64,000 nucleotides of DNA. Source: Candidatus Equimonas faecalis (GTDB lineage Bacteria; Bacteroidota; Bacteroidia; Bacteroidales; Bacteroidaceae). The notes beneath the pieces are model-generated. The model ran no database searches. It had not been told where the DNA came from and was given only the letters and a program-made list of their open reading frames with translations. Of the stretch, positions 43,680 to 51,925 are shown one piece after another (the first letter of the stretch is position 1; every line of letters begins with the position of its first letter). Location of the stretch: positions 23,938 to 87,937 of the forward strand of contig JAGHRT010000003.1 in assembly GCA_018066245.1 (NCBI GenBank), read 5' to 3'. Position numbers and translations under genes: made by a program.

Positions 43680-43698
43680 GGCGGTCACTCGGACCGCC
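43680..43698 (+). terminator. Short hairpin GGCGGTC-ACTCG-GACCGCC
   Basis: Perfect 7-bp stem with 5-base loop, downstream of the truncated surface-protein ORF; no long T-run, so the terminator call is moderate. Confidence 0.5.
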
Positions 43699-43754
43699 TG
43701 AACAGTGATTTTACCATTTAAGACTCGAACAGGACTGTATGGCCTGTACGTGAG

Positions 43755-44219
43755 CTACCTGACGTTGAAGGCCAGGAAGGGGGGCCGCTCTATCCTGTCA
43801 CCTATCTTTACGGGGAAGTCATCCTCCTGCGGTCCGAGCAAGAGTATGTCGCCCTGCCTGACCGTGAAATAGCGGCTGACTTCAGCCAGGAGCGCGGCGG
43901 CTTCGGCTTTCTGACGGGGGGACATTTCGTCCACGGGATGCCACTCGCCTATGCTGACGGCATCGTCGAAGCCGAAGCCTTGCGAGGGGGGCAGAGCGGG
44001 GGTGTGGATGTTGGCCACCGTGGTGACGGCATCGTAGTAGCGTTCTGCCCAGCGCCGGCCTATGTTCTTGCCCAGCCGGTTCAGCCGCAGGGCCCACTCG
44101 ATACGGCACAGGCAGGGGTCGGCATATGGCGGTATGAAGAAGGGGCGCTTGTTGATGTGGATGGCTGTGTCGGGCATCGTGTAGATGCTGCCGTCGGTGT
44201 GGCGTGCGAGGAATTTCAT
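43755..44219 (-). CDS. Diverged FAH-fold protein, possibly inactive
   Basis: 154 residues. The pattern 'NKRPFFIPPYADPCLCRIEWALRLNRLGKNIGRRWAERYYDAVT' and 'GFGFDDAVSIGEWHPV' follows fumarylacetoacetate-hydrolase family proteins (kPFfiPd....YE.ElvvRI.rlGK.i...fA.rYYdavT, then GfD.Sa.iG.w). 'DILLLGPQEDDFPVKIGDRIE' follows the 'tGtp.g..pv..GD.le' end. It is about 50 residues shorter than family members. The expected metal-binding E-x-E is not preserved (C-R-I-E-W-A). A role without catalysis, or decay, is likely. Confidence 0.65.
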   Translation of the reverse strand: MKFLARHTDGSIYTMPDTAIHINKRPFFIPPYADPCLCRIEWALRLNRLGKNIGRRWAERYYDAVTTVANIHTPALPPSQGFGFDDAVSIGEWHPVDEMSPRQKAEAAALLAEVSRYFTVRQGDILLLGPQEDDFPVKIGDRIERPPFLAFNVR

Positions 44220-44224
44220 AAAAA

Positions 44225-44336
44225 AGAAGCCCCCCTAAATCCCCCCTTTGGGGGGACTTTCTAAGAGGGTCGGTGTCTAATTAAACAGGTTAGCATTCCT
44301 AGCGGTGCTCTCCCCCAGGGGGGAGCGGGGAAGGGG
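44225..44336. repeat. Palindromic mini-elements CCCCTTTGGGG type
   Basis: AATCCCCCCTTTGGGGGGAC near 44239 and CTCTCCCCCAGGGGGGAGCG near 44308 are free copies of the G+C-rich palindromic family, between asnS and the FAH-like gene. Confidence 0.7.
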
Positions 44337-45758
44337 CTAAAATTCTGCCGTCTTGGGGGTACGGGGGAAGGGAATAACGTCGCGTATGTTTTGCATTCCG
44401 GTTACGAAGAGGATGAGGCGCTCGAAACCGAGACCGAAACCGCCGTGGGGGCAGGTGCCGAAGCGACGGGTGTCGAGGTACCACCACATGTCCTTCATAG
44501 GGATGTTGCGGTCGTTGATTTCGCCCATGAGTTTGTCGTAGTTTTCTTCACGCACGCTGCCGCCGATGATTTCGCCTATCTGGGGGAAGAGGACGTCGGT
44601 GCCCTGGACGGTCTGCTGCATGGGCTTGCCGCCGAGGGTGGGGACTTCGTCGTCAATCTTCATATAGAAGGCTTTGATGGCCTTGGGGTAGTGGGTCATT
44701 ATGACGGGCTTCTGGAAGTATTCTTCTACGAGGTAGCGCTCATGTTCTGAGGCTAAATCGTCACCCCAGTTGCAGGGGAACTCAAACTTGCGTCCGCCCT
44801 TGATGGCCTCTTGCAGAATCTCTACGCCCTTGGTGTAATCCAAACGCACGAATTCGGTCTTCAGCACGCCTTCGAGGCGCTCGATGAGGCCTTTGTCTAT
44901 CATCTTGTTGAGGAACTCGAGGTCGTCGCGGCAGTTGTCGAGGGCCCAGCGCACGCAGTACTTGATAAAGTCTTCTTCGAGGTCCATGAGGTCGGCGAGG
45001 TCGATGAAGGCCACTTCGGGCTCTATCATCCAGAACTCGGCGAGGTGGCGGGGTGTGTTGGAGTTTTCGGCGCGGAAGGTGGGGCCGAAGGTGTAGATGG
45101 CACCGAGGGCGGTGGCGCCGAGTTCGCCTTCGAGTTGGCCGCTGACGGTGAGGGAGGTCTGCTTGCCAAAGAAGTCGTCGGAGTAGTCTATCTTGCCGTC
45201 TTCGCCTTTTTTGAGGTCGTAGAGGTTCTTGGTGGTTACCTGAAACATCTGGCCGGCTCCTTCGCAGTCGCTGGCGGTGATGAGAGGCGTGTGGAAATAG
45301 TAGAAGCCATGCTCGTGGAAGTAGGTGTGGATGGCCATGGCCATGTTGTGGCGTATGCGCATGACTGCTCCGAAGGTATTGGTGCGCAGGCGCATGTGGG
45401 CGTGCTCACGCATGTATTCAAATGACTGGCCCTTTTTCTGCATGGGGTAGTCGGCGGCGCAGGTGCCGAAGAGAGTGATGCTTTCGGCCTGAACTTCGGA
45501 GGCCTGGCCTGCTGCGGGGCTCTCTACGAGGGTGCCGGTGACGCTGATGCATGAACCGGTGTTGATTTGCTTGAGCATTTCAGCGTCGAACTTGGTGGGG
45601 TCAAGCACAATCTGGATGTTCCTGATGGTGCTGCCGTCGTTGAGCTGGATGAAGTCCACGGCCTTGCTGGAACGGTGCGTGCGGACCCAGCCCATCACAA
45701 CCACGGGCTCGCCGTAGGCGGTGCTTTTCAGGGCATCAATAATCTTTGTCCTTTTCAT
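44337..45758 (-). CDS. asnS: Asparaginyl-tRNA synthetase
   Basis: 473 residues from the ATG at 45758 ([20 protein letters not shown]); the upstream ATG at 45791 has no family support. An OB-fold anticodon domain comes first ('[25 protein letters not shown]'). The class II catalytic core follows: '[34 protein letters not shown]', '[11 protein letters not shown]', '[25 protein letters not shown]' (motif 2) and '[12 protein letters not shown]' near the end (motif 3). The asparagine form is favoured by length and by '[12 protein letters not shown]'. It charges tRNA-Asn in the cytoplasm. Confidence 0.97.
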   Translation of the reverse strand: MKRTKIIDALKSTAYGEPVVVMGWVRTHRSSKAVDFIQLNDGSTIRNIQIVLDPTKFDAEMLKQINTGSCISVTGTLVESPAAGQASEVQAESITLFGTCAADYPMQKKGQSFEYMREHAHMRLRTNTFGAVMRIRHNMAMAIHTYFHEHGFYYFHTPLITASDCEGAGQMFQVTTKNLYDLKKGEDGKIDYSDDFFGKQTSLTVSGQLEGELGATALGAIYTFGPTFRAENSNTPRHLAEFWMIEPEVAFIDLADLMDLEEDFIKYCVRWALDNCRDDLEFLNKMIDKGLIERLEGVLKTEFVRLDYTKGVEILQEAIKGGRKFEFPCNWGDDLASEHERYLVEEYFQKPVIMTHYPKAIKAFYMKIDDEVPTLGGKPMQQTVQGTDVLFPQIGEIIGGSVREENYDKLMGEINDRNIPMKDMWWYLDTRRFGTCPHGGFGLGFERLILFVTGMQNIRDVIPFPRTPKTAEF

Positions 45759-45821
45759 CTTTGTGGATTGGCATTTGTTCAGAAGTGCCAATTATGCATT
45801 ATTATTTATTAATTGTACATT

Positions 45822-47165
45822 CTACTCAAACGCTCCCATACGAAGCATGTTTACTTCCTCTTCGGTGAGGTAGCGCCAGTCGCCTCGCTTGACGTTTTTC
45901 TTGGTGAGACCGGCGAAGAGGACGCGGTCGAGCTTGACGACGTGATAGCCCAGGCTTTCGAAGATGCGGCGCACTATGCGGTTTCTGCCGCTGTGGATTT
46001 CGATGCCGATTTGCTTCTTGTCGGTTTCGCTGGCATACTCTATGGCATCGGCCCGTATTTCGCCGTCGTCGAGTGTAATGCCTTCGGCTATCTGCCGTAT
46101 GTCGGCTGCCGTTACGTTGTGGTCGAGCGTAACGTGGTAGATTTTCTTCTTGAAGAAGCGGGGATGCGTGAGCTTGGTGGCCAGGTCGCCGTCGTTGGTA
46201 AGAAGGAGTACGCCCGTGGTGCCACGGTCCAGCCGGCCTACAGGATAGATGCGCTCAGGGCCAGCCTTGCGTACCAGTTCCATCACGGTCTTACGTTCCT
46301 GAGGGTCGTCCGTCGTAGTAACGTAGCCCTTTGGCTTGTTGAGCAGGACATAGAGTTTCTTTTCTATGGTTACGAGGTCGTTGTGGAAGCGTACCTCATC
46401 GGAGCGCAGCACCTTGGTTCCGAGTTCGGTTACGACCGTGCCGTTCACGCTCACCACGCCGGCCTCGATGTATTTGTCGGCATCACGGCGGGAGCATACG
46501 CCGGCATTGGCCAGATAGCGGTTCAGGCGGATGGGCTGACTGGGGTCGATATGGGTTTCGGCGTATTCTATGCGCTTCTTCTGGCTGTAGATGGGTTTAG
46601 GGCCTCCGGGGCGACGTTTCTGCGTGTTGCGGTTGAAGGCTCCGGGGCGGTTGGAACTGCTGCCTTCACGGCGCTGGAAACCACCTTCACGGGACTGAAA
46701 GCCACCTTCACGGCGCTGGAAACCGCCCTCACGGGGCTGATAGCCGCCCTCGCGGCGTTGAAAACCGCCTTGACGGGGCTGATAACCGCCCTCACGATTG
46801 CCTGCCTCGCCTTCGCGGCGCGGCTGATAGCTGCCCGGACGGGGTGAATAGCCCTGACGGGGGGCATAACCCGTGCGACGGAATCCCTGTTCCTGCGGCC
46901 CGCCGGCACCTTCGCCTGCGGGCTTGAAACCAGGCCGCCGATAGGTTGAATTGTCCCGCCGATAGGCTGAACTGTCCCGCCGATAGGTTGAACTGTCCCT
47001 TTGATAGGGCGGGCGGGCGTTTGACTGATCGCTTCCTTCGTTGCGATAATAGCCGCCCTCACGGCGGTAGCTGTTGCGGTCGTAACCTTGTGCGTTGCGA
47101 TCGAATTGCGGACGACGACCACCCTCGCGGCGGTCCTCTCCATTGGGGTTAAATCCTTCGTACAT
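45822..47165 (-). CDS. RluB/RsuA-type pseudouridine synthase with Arg/Gly-rich tail
   Basis: 447 residues. Residues 1-190 are low complexity, built of repeats like REGGYQPREGGFQRREGG and 'RDSSAYRRDNSTYRR', an RNA-binding type tail. Then comes an S4 domain ('IRLNRYLANAGVCSRRDADKYIEAGVVSVNG') and the pseudouridine synthase core with the catalytic aspartate in GRLDRGTTGVLLLTND. Such enzymes modify 23S or 16S rRNA; RluB-like is the best guess by order of domains. The repeat DNA (about 46640-46800) has units of 21-27 bp that could change in number. It lies 60 bp downstream of purB. Confidence 0.93.
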   Translation of the reverse strand: MYEGFNPNGEDRREGGRRPQFDRNAQGYDRNSYRREGGYYRNEGSDQSNARPPYQRDSSTYRRDSSAYRRDNSTYRRPGFKPAGEGAGGPQEQGFRRTGYAPRQGYSPRPGSYQPRREGEAGNREGGYQPRQGGFQRREGGYQPREGGFQRREGGFQSREGGFQRREGSSSNRPGAFNRNTQKRRPGGPKPIYSQKKRIEYAETHIDPSQPIRLNRYLANAGVCSRRDADKYIEAGVVSVNGTVVTELGTKVLRSDEVRFHNDLVTIEKKLYVLLNKPKGYVTTTDDPQERKTVMELVRKAGPERIYPVGRLDRGTTGVLLLTNDGDLATKLTHPRFFKKKIYHVTLDHNVTAADIRQIAEGITLDDGEIRADAIEYASETDKKQIGIEIHSGRNRIVRRIFESLGYHVVKLDRVLFAGLTKKNVKRGDWRYLTEEEVNMLRMGAFE

Positions 47166-47225
47166 TGTGCGATTGGAGTAGTTTGGATTGTGAATAAATT
47201 TGTAGGATTGGTATTTGCGACGGGC

Positions 47226-48572
47226 TTACATGCCCGTGTAGTTCGTGGGACTTATGCGGTGGAGTTCCTGCTTCAGCGCGGCAGGCACGTCAAGGCCTTC
47301 GATGAAATTGTAGATTGAAGCCTCGGTGATTTCGCTGTTGGTTCGGGTCAGGGCTTTCAGGGCTTCGTAGGGATGGGGGAAGCCCTCGCGGCGCAGGATG
47401 GTCTGGATGGCCTCGGCGCACACGGCCCAGCACTGTTCAAGGTCGGCATCGATGGTCTCGCGGTGCAGGAGCAGCTTGCCCAGCCCCTTCATGGTGCTCT
47501 GGAAGGCTATGAGGGCATGGCCCATGGGCACGCCTATGTTGCGTATCACGGTGCTGTCGGTCAGGTCGCGCTGGAGACGGCTGACGGGCAGCTTTGCAGC
47601 GAGATGTTCCAAGAGGGCATTGGCCACGCCGAGGTTGCCCTCGGAGTTTTCAAAGTCGATGGGGTTCACCTTGTGAGGCATGGCGCTGGAGCCCACCTCG
47701 CCGGCCTTGATTTTCTGCTTGAAATAGTTCATGGAGATGTACTGCCACACGTCGCGGTCGAGGTCGATGATGACGGTATGCAGGCGGCGCATGGCATCAA
47801 ACACGGCTGCCATGTTGTCGTAGTTGCTTATCTGTGTGGTAAATGCCTCGCGCTTCAGGCCCAGCCGCTCACTTACGAAACGATCGGCAAAGCCGTGCCA
47901 GTCGCGGTCGGGATAGGCCACATGGTGGGCGTTGAAGTTGCCCGTGGCACCGCCGAACTTGGCCGTGAGGGGAATCTGGCGCATCAGTTCCAGCTGCTGC
48001 TCCAGGCGGTAGCTGAACACGCGGAACTCCTTCCCCAGACGCGTGGGGCTGGCGGGCTGGCCGTGGGTACGGGCCAGCATAGGGATGTCGGCCCATTGCC
48101 CGGCACGGTCGTTCAACTCGGCGATGAGGGCTTCCAGTTGCGGGTAATACACGCCTGCCAGCGCTTCCTTCAGCATGAGCGGGAAGGCCGTGTTGTTGAT
48201 GTCCTGCGAAGTCAGGCCGAAGTGGATGAACTCCTTGAAGGACTCCAGCCCGCCGATGCGGTCGAACTGCTCCTTGATGAAGTACTCCACGGCCTTCACG
48301 TCGTGGTTGGTGGTACGTTCTATCTCCTTCACCCGGCGTGCATCCTCCTCGTCAAACGATGTGTAGATGCGGCGCAGGGCGGCAAACTGCCCCTGAGGGA
48401 ACACGGCCAACTGCGGCAGGGGCAGCTCGCAGAGGGCGATGAAGTATTCAATTTCCACACGGATACGGTAGCGTATCAGCGCAAACTCGGAAAAATAAGG
48501 AGCCAACGGCTCTGTCTTGCCACGGTAACGGCCATCGATGGGCGACGTGGCGGTAAGAATGTCAAGGGGCAT
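47226..48572 (-). CDS. purB: Adenylosuccinate lyase
   Basis: 448 residues from the ATG at 48572 (MPLDILTATSPIDGRYRGKT), the family's usual opening and length. An in-frame ATG at 48761 would run through the promoter and is rejected. Signature 'GEVGSSAMPHKVNPIDFENSEGN' carries the fumarase/lyase superfamily loop with the catalytic serine. 'LTSQDINNTAFPL' and 'ARTHGQPASPTRLGKE' carry the catalytic histidine. It acts twice in purine synthesis, splitting SAICAR and adenylosuccinate. The promoter TAACTTTG lies at 48671-48678 (complement), giving a leader of about 95 nt. Confidence 0.97.
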   Translation of the reverse strand: MPLDILTATSPIDGRYRGKTEPLAPYFSEFALIRYRIRVEIEYFIALCELPLPQLAVFPQGQFAALRRIYTSFDEEDARRVKEIERTTNHDVKAVEYFIKEQFDRIGGLESFKEFIHFGLTSQDINNTAFPLMLKEALAGVYYPQLEALIAELNDRAGQWADIPMLARTHGQPASPTRLGKEFRVFSYRLEQQLELMRQIPLTAKFGGATGNFNAHHVAYPDRDWHGFADRFVSERLGLKREAFTTQISNYDNMAAVFDAMRRLHTVIIDLDRDVWQYISMNYFKQKIKAGEVGSSAMPHKVNPIDFENSEGNLGVANALLEHLAAKLPVSRLQRDLTDSTVIRNIGVPMGHALIAFQSTMKGLGKLLLHRETIDADLEQCWAVCAEAIQTILRREGFPHPYEALKALTRTNSEITEASIYNFIEGLDVPAALKQELHRISPTNYTGM

Positions 48573-48670
48573 TGTCGGGGATGTTAGGGTGTGAGGGATA
48601 GAGATTCTGCTGTAGCGTTTTTTCGCGCCGGGAGATTGCACACTCTCCGCAAAAGACTGCACAGCACGTG

Positions 48671-48678
48671 CAAAGTTA
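48671..48678 (-). promoter_or_regulatory. Promoter -7 box of purB
   Basis: The complement reads TAACTTTG followed by CACG, about 100 bp upstream of the start at 48572. This decides against the longer purB frame. Confidence 0.75.
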
Positions 48679-48889
48679 CTCAAAATCTGCATATCAAGCC
48701 CCATCTCCCGCCATCTTTCTGCAAAACACGGCCCACTGACCGCCCATATCGCATTCTGCACTTGGCAATTTGCGGTCTAACGTGACTCTCACACGACACG
48801 GCGACTGGCATGAAAGTTTTGGAGGATGCGCAGTTGCTGTCCGGCGGCGCAGCTTCCTGCCCCAACGCCAAACTTTCCCTCGCTTATTC

Positions 48890-48982
48890 GCACTCTGAGC
48901 TGCGCTCCAAGATACTTTCGCTCGGAAAAGTTCAAATTTCGCTGCGCTCATTTGGCTTTTCCCTCGCTTATTCGTATCTTTG
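48890..48982 (+). repeat. Single copy of the 83-bp repeat with embedded promoter
   Basis: It contains GCTCCAAGATACTTTCGCTC, GCTGCGCTCATTTGGCTTTT and CCCTCGCTTATTCG, and then TATCTTTG at 48975-48982, the -7 box of the PorT-like gene. The inverted form makes up the tandem repeats upstream of the MATE gene. Confidence 0.85.
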
Positions 48983-48991
48983 CAGCCCGTT

Positions 48992-49726
48992 ATGGCCAAA
49001 CTACGCCTACATATACTCCTCTGCCTCCTCCTGCCGGCCACACTCTGCGCCTGGGCACAGGTGGGCGAACCCCGCAGCGAATGGCGGTGGGGCGTAAACG
49101 GCGGCGTAGGCTTCAACCGCGTGTCGTTCAGCCCCTCGGTTACGCAGAAATGGTTCTTCGGCCCCACAGCCGGCCTGACCGTGCGCTACACCTGCGAAAA
49201 GTACTACCACCTCCTGTGCAGCATACAGATGGAAGCCAACTTCACAAGCACAGGCTGGAAGGAAGACATCGTGCTGGCCGACGGCACCTACAGCAGCCAG
49301 ACCGCACAGCCCCAAACCTATTTCCGCCGACTGAACTACATCCAAGTGCCCATACTGGCCCGCCTCGCCTTAGGCAAGGAGCACCGGGGCGCAAGCGGCT
49401 ACCTCGCAGTGGGGCCGCAACTGGGCTGGATGATTTCCGAAACAGCCGAACACAGCACCTACTGGCAGCCCGACGACCGCATAAACAGCCGCAACCAGCA
49501 GTACGGCCTCAAGGTAAAAAACCGCTTCGACTACGGCATCACGGGCGGCCTCGGCCTCGAAGTGGGCACAGCCGCCGGCAGCTTCCTCATCGAAGGCCGC
49601 TACTACTTCGGCCTGGCCAACCTCTTCGGAGCCTCCAAGAGCGATGCCTTCTCCCGTTCCGCCAACGGCACCATCATCGGCAAAATCACCTACCTGCTGC
49701 CCGAACACAAGAAGCATGACAAGTAA
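48992..49726 (+). CDS. PorT-like outer-membrane beta-barrel protein
   Basis: 244 residues from the ATG at 48992 (MAKLRLHILLCLLLPATLCA, signal peptide). The mature part has alternating strands ending in aromatic residues ('WRWGVNGGVGFNRVSF', 'GLTVRYTCEKYYHLLCSIQMEANF', 'LNYIQVPILARLAL', 'SGYLAVGPQLGWMI', 'FLIEGRYYFGL'). This is the pattern of the Bacteroidota PorT/outer-membrane barrel family. The -7 box ends only 9 bp before the ATG, so the mRNA leader can hold only a few bases. The queA gene starts inside its last codons (49716). Confidence 0.85.
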   Translation: MAKLRLHILLCLLLPATLCAWAQVGEPRSEWRWGVNGGVGFNRVSFSPSVTQKWFFGPTAGLTVRYTCEKYYHLLCSIQMEANFTSTGWKEDIVLADGTYSSQTAQPQTYFRRLNYIQVPILARLALGKEHRGASGYLAVGPQLGWMISETAEHSTYWQPDDRINSRNQQYGLKVKNRFDYGITGGLGLEVGTAAGSFLIEGRYYFGLANLFGASKSDAFSRSANGTIIGKITYLLPEHKKHDK

Positions 49727-50993
49727 CACGCCAAGCGGCCACGCGCCGGCACACAGCGGCACCCCCGCACGCAGCGCAGGAAGCGGAGAGCGCGACATAC
49801 AGATTGCAGACTACAACTATCCGCTCCCCGAAGAACGCATAGCCCGCTATCCCCTACCCCGGCGCGACCAGTCCAAACTCCTGGTATATCGCCCCGGACA
49901 GCCCATCGAAGAGCGCCGCTTCCACCAGATAGCCGACCTCCTGCCCGAAGGCAGCCTGATGGTCATCAACAACACGCGCGTCATACACGCACGCCTCCAT
50001 TTCAAAAAGGCCACCGGAGCCGCCATCGAAGTATTCCTGCTGGAGCCCCACGCCCCCGCCGACTATCAGCAGAACTTCGCCCGACACGGCACGGTCAGCT
50101 GGATTTGCATGGTAGGCAACCTGAAAAAGTGGAAAGGCGAAACCCTCAGCCTCCCCTTCACCCTGCCCGGCGGCGGCACCGACACGCTCCTGGCCGAACG
50201 GGGCGAACCGCAGGCCACGGGCCACATCATACGGTTCAGCTGGTCGTCCGCCCTCAGCTTCGCCGAAGTCATAGAGCAGACAGGCGAACTCCCCATACCC
50301 CCCTACCTCGGACGCGCCACCGAAGAAAGCGACCTCCGCACCTACCAGACCGTCTATTCCAAGGTAGAAGGCAGCGTGGCAGCCCCCACGGCAGGCCTCC
50401 ACTTCACCCCCGAAGTACTTGCCGCCATAGGCCAGCGCGGCATAGAACTCGGCGAAGTAACCCTCCACGTAGGAGCCGGCACCTTCCGCCCCGTCAAAAC
50501 CGCCAGCATCGGCCAGCACGCCATGCACGCCGAATGGATAAGCGTCAGCCGCACCCTCATCGAGAAACTCATCGCCCACGGCAGCCGGAGCATAGCCGTA
50601 GGCACCACATCCGTACGCACCCTCGAAAGCCTCTACCACATGGGGTGCCTCGCCCACGCCCGACCCGAAGCCACCGACCTCAGTCTCGGCCAGTGGACAC
50701 CCTACGAAGCCCCCGCCACCCTGACGGCCCAAGAAGCCCTGACGGCCCTTCTCCGCTGGCTCGACCTGCACGGCCTCGACCGCATACAGGCCCCCACGCA
50801 AATCATCATCGTGCCAGGCTACACCTTCCGCATAGTTAAGGCCATCGTCACAAACTTCCACCAGCCGCAAAGCACGCTCCTGCTCCTCGTGAGCGCCTTC
50901 GTCCACGGCGACTGGCACCGCATCTACGACTATGCCCTCGGCCACGGATTCCGCTTCCTCAGCTACGGCGACAGCAGCCTGCTCCTTTCATAA
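49716..50993 (+). CDS. queA: S-adenosylmethionine:tRNA ribosyltransferase-isomerase
   Basis: 425 residues from the ATG at 49716, which overlaps the barrel gene by 11 bp. The first 27 residues (MTSNTPSGHAPAHSGTPARS...) are a low-complexity addition. The family begins at 'IQIADYNYPLPEERIARYPLPRRDQSKLLV'. Other landmarks are 'VINNTRVIHARL', 'IPPYLGRATEESDLRTYQTVYSKVEGSVAAPTAGLHFT', 'EVTLHVGAGTFRPV' and 'TNFHQPQSTLLLLVSAF'. It transfers the ribosyl part of AdoMet to the preQ1 base in tRNA during queuosine synthesis. A start at 49644 would lie wholly inside the upstream gene. Confidence 0.95.
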   Translation: MTSNTPSGHAPAHSGTPARSAGSGERDIQIADYNYPLPEERIARYPLPRRDQSKLLVYRPGQPIEERRFHQIADLLPEGSLMVINNTRVIHARLHFKKATGAAIEVFLLEPHAPADYQQNFARHGTVSWICMVGNLKKWKGETLSLPFTLPGGGTDTLLAERGEPQATGHIIRFSWSSALSFAEVIEQTGELPIPPYLGRATEESDLRTYQTVYSKVEGSVAAPTAGLHFTPEVLAAIGQRGIELGEVTLHVGAGTFRPVKTASIGQHAMHAEWISVSRTLIEKLIAHGSRSIAVGTTSVRTLESLYHMGCLAHARPEATDLSLGQWTPYEAPATLTAQEALTALLRWLDLHGLDRIQAPTQIIIVPGYTFRIVKAIVTNFHQPQSTLLLLVSAFVHGDWHRIYDYALGHGFRFLSYGDSSLLLS

Positions 50994-51036
50994 CCCCCGC
51001 CTCAACAATCCCAAAAAACCATAACACCCAAATCCT

Positions 51037-51351
51037 ATGTTACAAACCATCACCAACAGCAACTACAGCGAGGTACTTGCCTCCACCCTCCCCATCGTCA
51101 TCGACTTCAGCGCCACATGGTGCGGTCCCTGCAAGAAAATCAGCCCCATCATCGACGAACTGGCCGAAGAATACGACGGGCGCGTCATCGTGTGCAAGGC
51201 CGATGTCGATGAAAACGACGACCTCACCCTCCGCTACGGCATCCGCAACGTTCCCACCGTGCTCTTCATCAAGGGCGGTGAAGTCGTCGACAAGACCGTA
51301 GGCGCACAGCCCAAAGCCACCTTCGTGGAAAAAATCAACGCCCTGCTCTAA
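51037..51351 (+). CDS. trxA: Thioredoxin
   Basis: 104 residues, the normal size. The active site is ATWCGPCKK at about 27-35, followed by 'VDENDDLTLRYGIRNVPTVLFIKGGE' with the cis-proline. It reduces cytoplasmic disulfides. Its stop codon overlaps the next start by one base (TAATG at 51349-51353), so both are co-translated. The gene lies 43 bp after queA, without a clear promoter between. Confidence 0.96.
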   Translation: MLQTITNSNYSEVLASTLPIVIDFSATWCGPCKKISPIIDELAEEYDGRVIVCKADVDENDDLTLRYGIRNVPTVLFIKGGEVVDKTVGAQPKATFVEKINALL

Positions 51352-51680
51352 TGGCCAGCCTCGACGAAGAACTCCTCCTCGACAGCCAGACCGATGCCGA
51401 GGAAGTGGCCTACATCCGACAGAAGCTCAGCGAGGCAGGCCTGCCCCTGCCTGACGACGATGACATCTACTACCTCATCGACCTCCTCGCCGCCTACTAT
51501 GCCGAAAGCGGCATACTCGAAGGCACGCCCGACGGTGAGGGCTACATCGACATCCCCATGGATGCCGTCGCAGAATACGTGGAACGAGCCGCCCCCCGCG
51601 AAATAGGAAAGACCTTCCCCCCCGACCTCATCGCCTGCGTGGCCGAAGCCGACCTCGAATTTGCCGAACGGCAGGAGTAG
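51351..51680 (+). CDS. Acidic protein of unknown function coupled to thioredoxin
   Basis: 109 residues, very acidic (E and D through the whole length), no signal peptide. MASLDEELLLDSQTDAEEVA and then helices ending 'FPPDLIACVAEADLEFAERQE'. I recognise no family. One-base overlap with trxA means strict coupling, so it may be a partner or client of thioredoxin. It contains a single cysteine (ACVAEAD), so a redox role of its own is unlikely. A terminator follows at 51705. Confidence 0.75.
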   Translation: MASLDEELLLDSQTDAEEVAYIRQKLSEAGLPLPDDDDIYYLIDLLAAYYAESGILEGTPDGEGYIDIPMDAVAEYVERAAPREIGKTFPPDLIACVAEADLEFAERQE

Positions 51681-51704
51681 CCGCCGCAGTGTAACCACAA
51701 ACAA

Positions 51705-51743
51705 ACCGACTCTGCCCATGCTCCGATCATGGATAGAGCCGGT
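51705..51743 (+). terminator. Terminator of the trxA unit
   Basis: ACCGACTCTGCC and its partner GATAGAGCCGGT form an imperfect long stem around ATG/CAT, followed by CTTGTTTTT. Confidence 0.7.
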
Positions 51744-51857
51744 CTTGTTTTTAGGCAGGAAGGGCCATGACATGCCGTGTCCGCCCCCCAAAAAACGAAG
51801 CACCCTCCGATGGCGAAGAATACTTGCGATGGGGCAGCTTTACTTTCAACTATTTGT

Positions 51858-51896
51858 CAAGCGCTCTGTGCTGGCTTCCAGCCATCACAGAGCTTG
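51858..51896. terminator. Bidirectional hairpin between converging genes
   Basis: CAAGCGCTCTGTGCTGGCT, loop TCC, and AGCCATCACAGAGCTTG pair over almost the whole length. It lies 30 bp beyond the end of the minus-strand receptor gene. Its GCTCTG..CTGGCT part resembles the left end of the element at 60575. Confidence 0.65.
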
Positions 51897-51925
51897 CCAA
51901 TTTCCTAATTTCCTCATTTGCTAAT

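Noticed and set aside
43303..43701. 132-codon plus-strand frame
   Set aside because: Its start precedes the promoter, it has no domain, and the overlapping frame at 43382 has a real signal peptide.
48573..48761. N-terminal extension of purB
   Set aside because: It contains the promoter TAACTTTG and has no similarity to the family start at MPLDILTATSPIDGRY.
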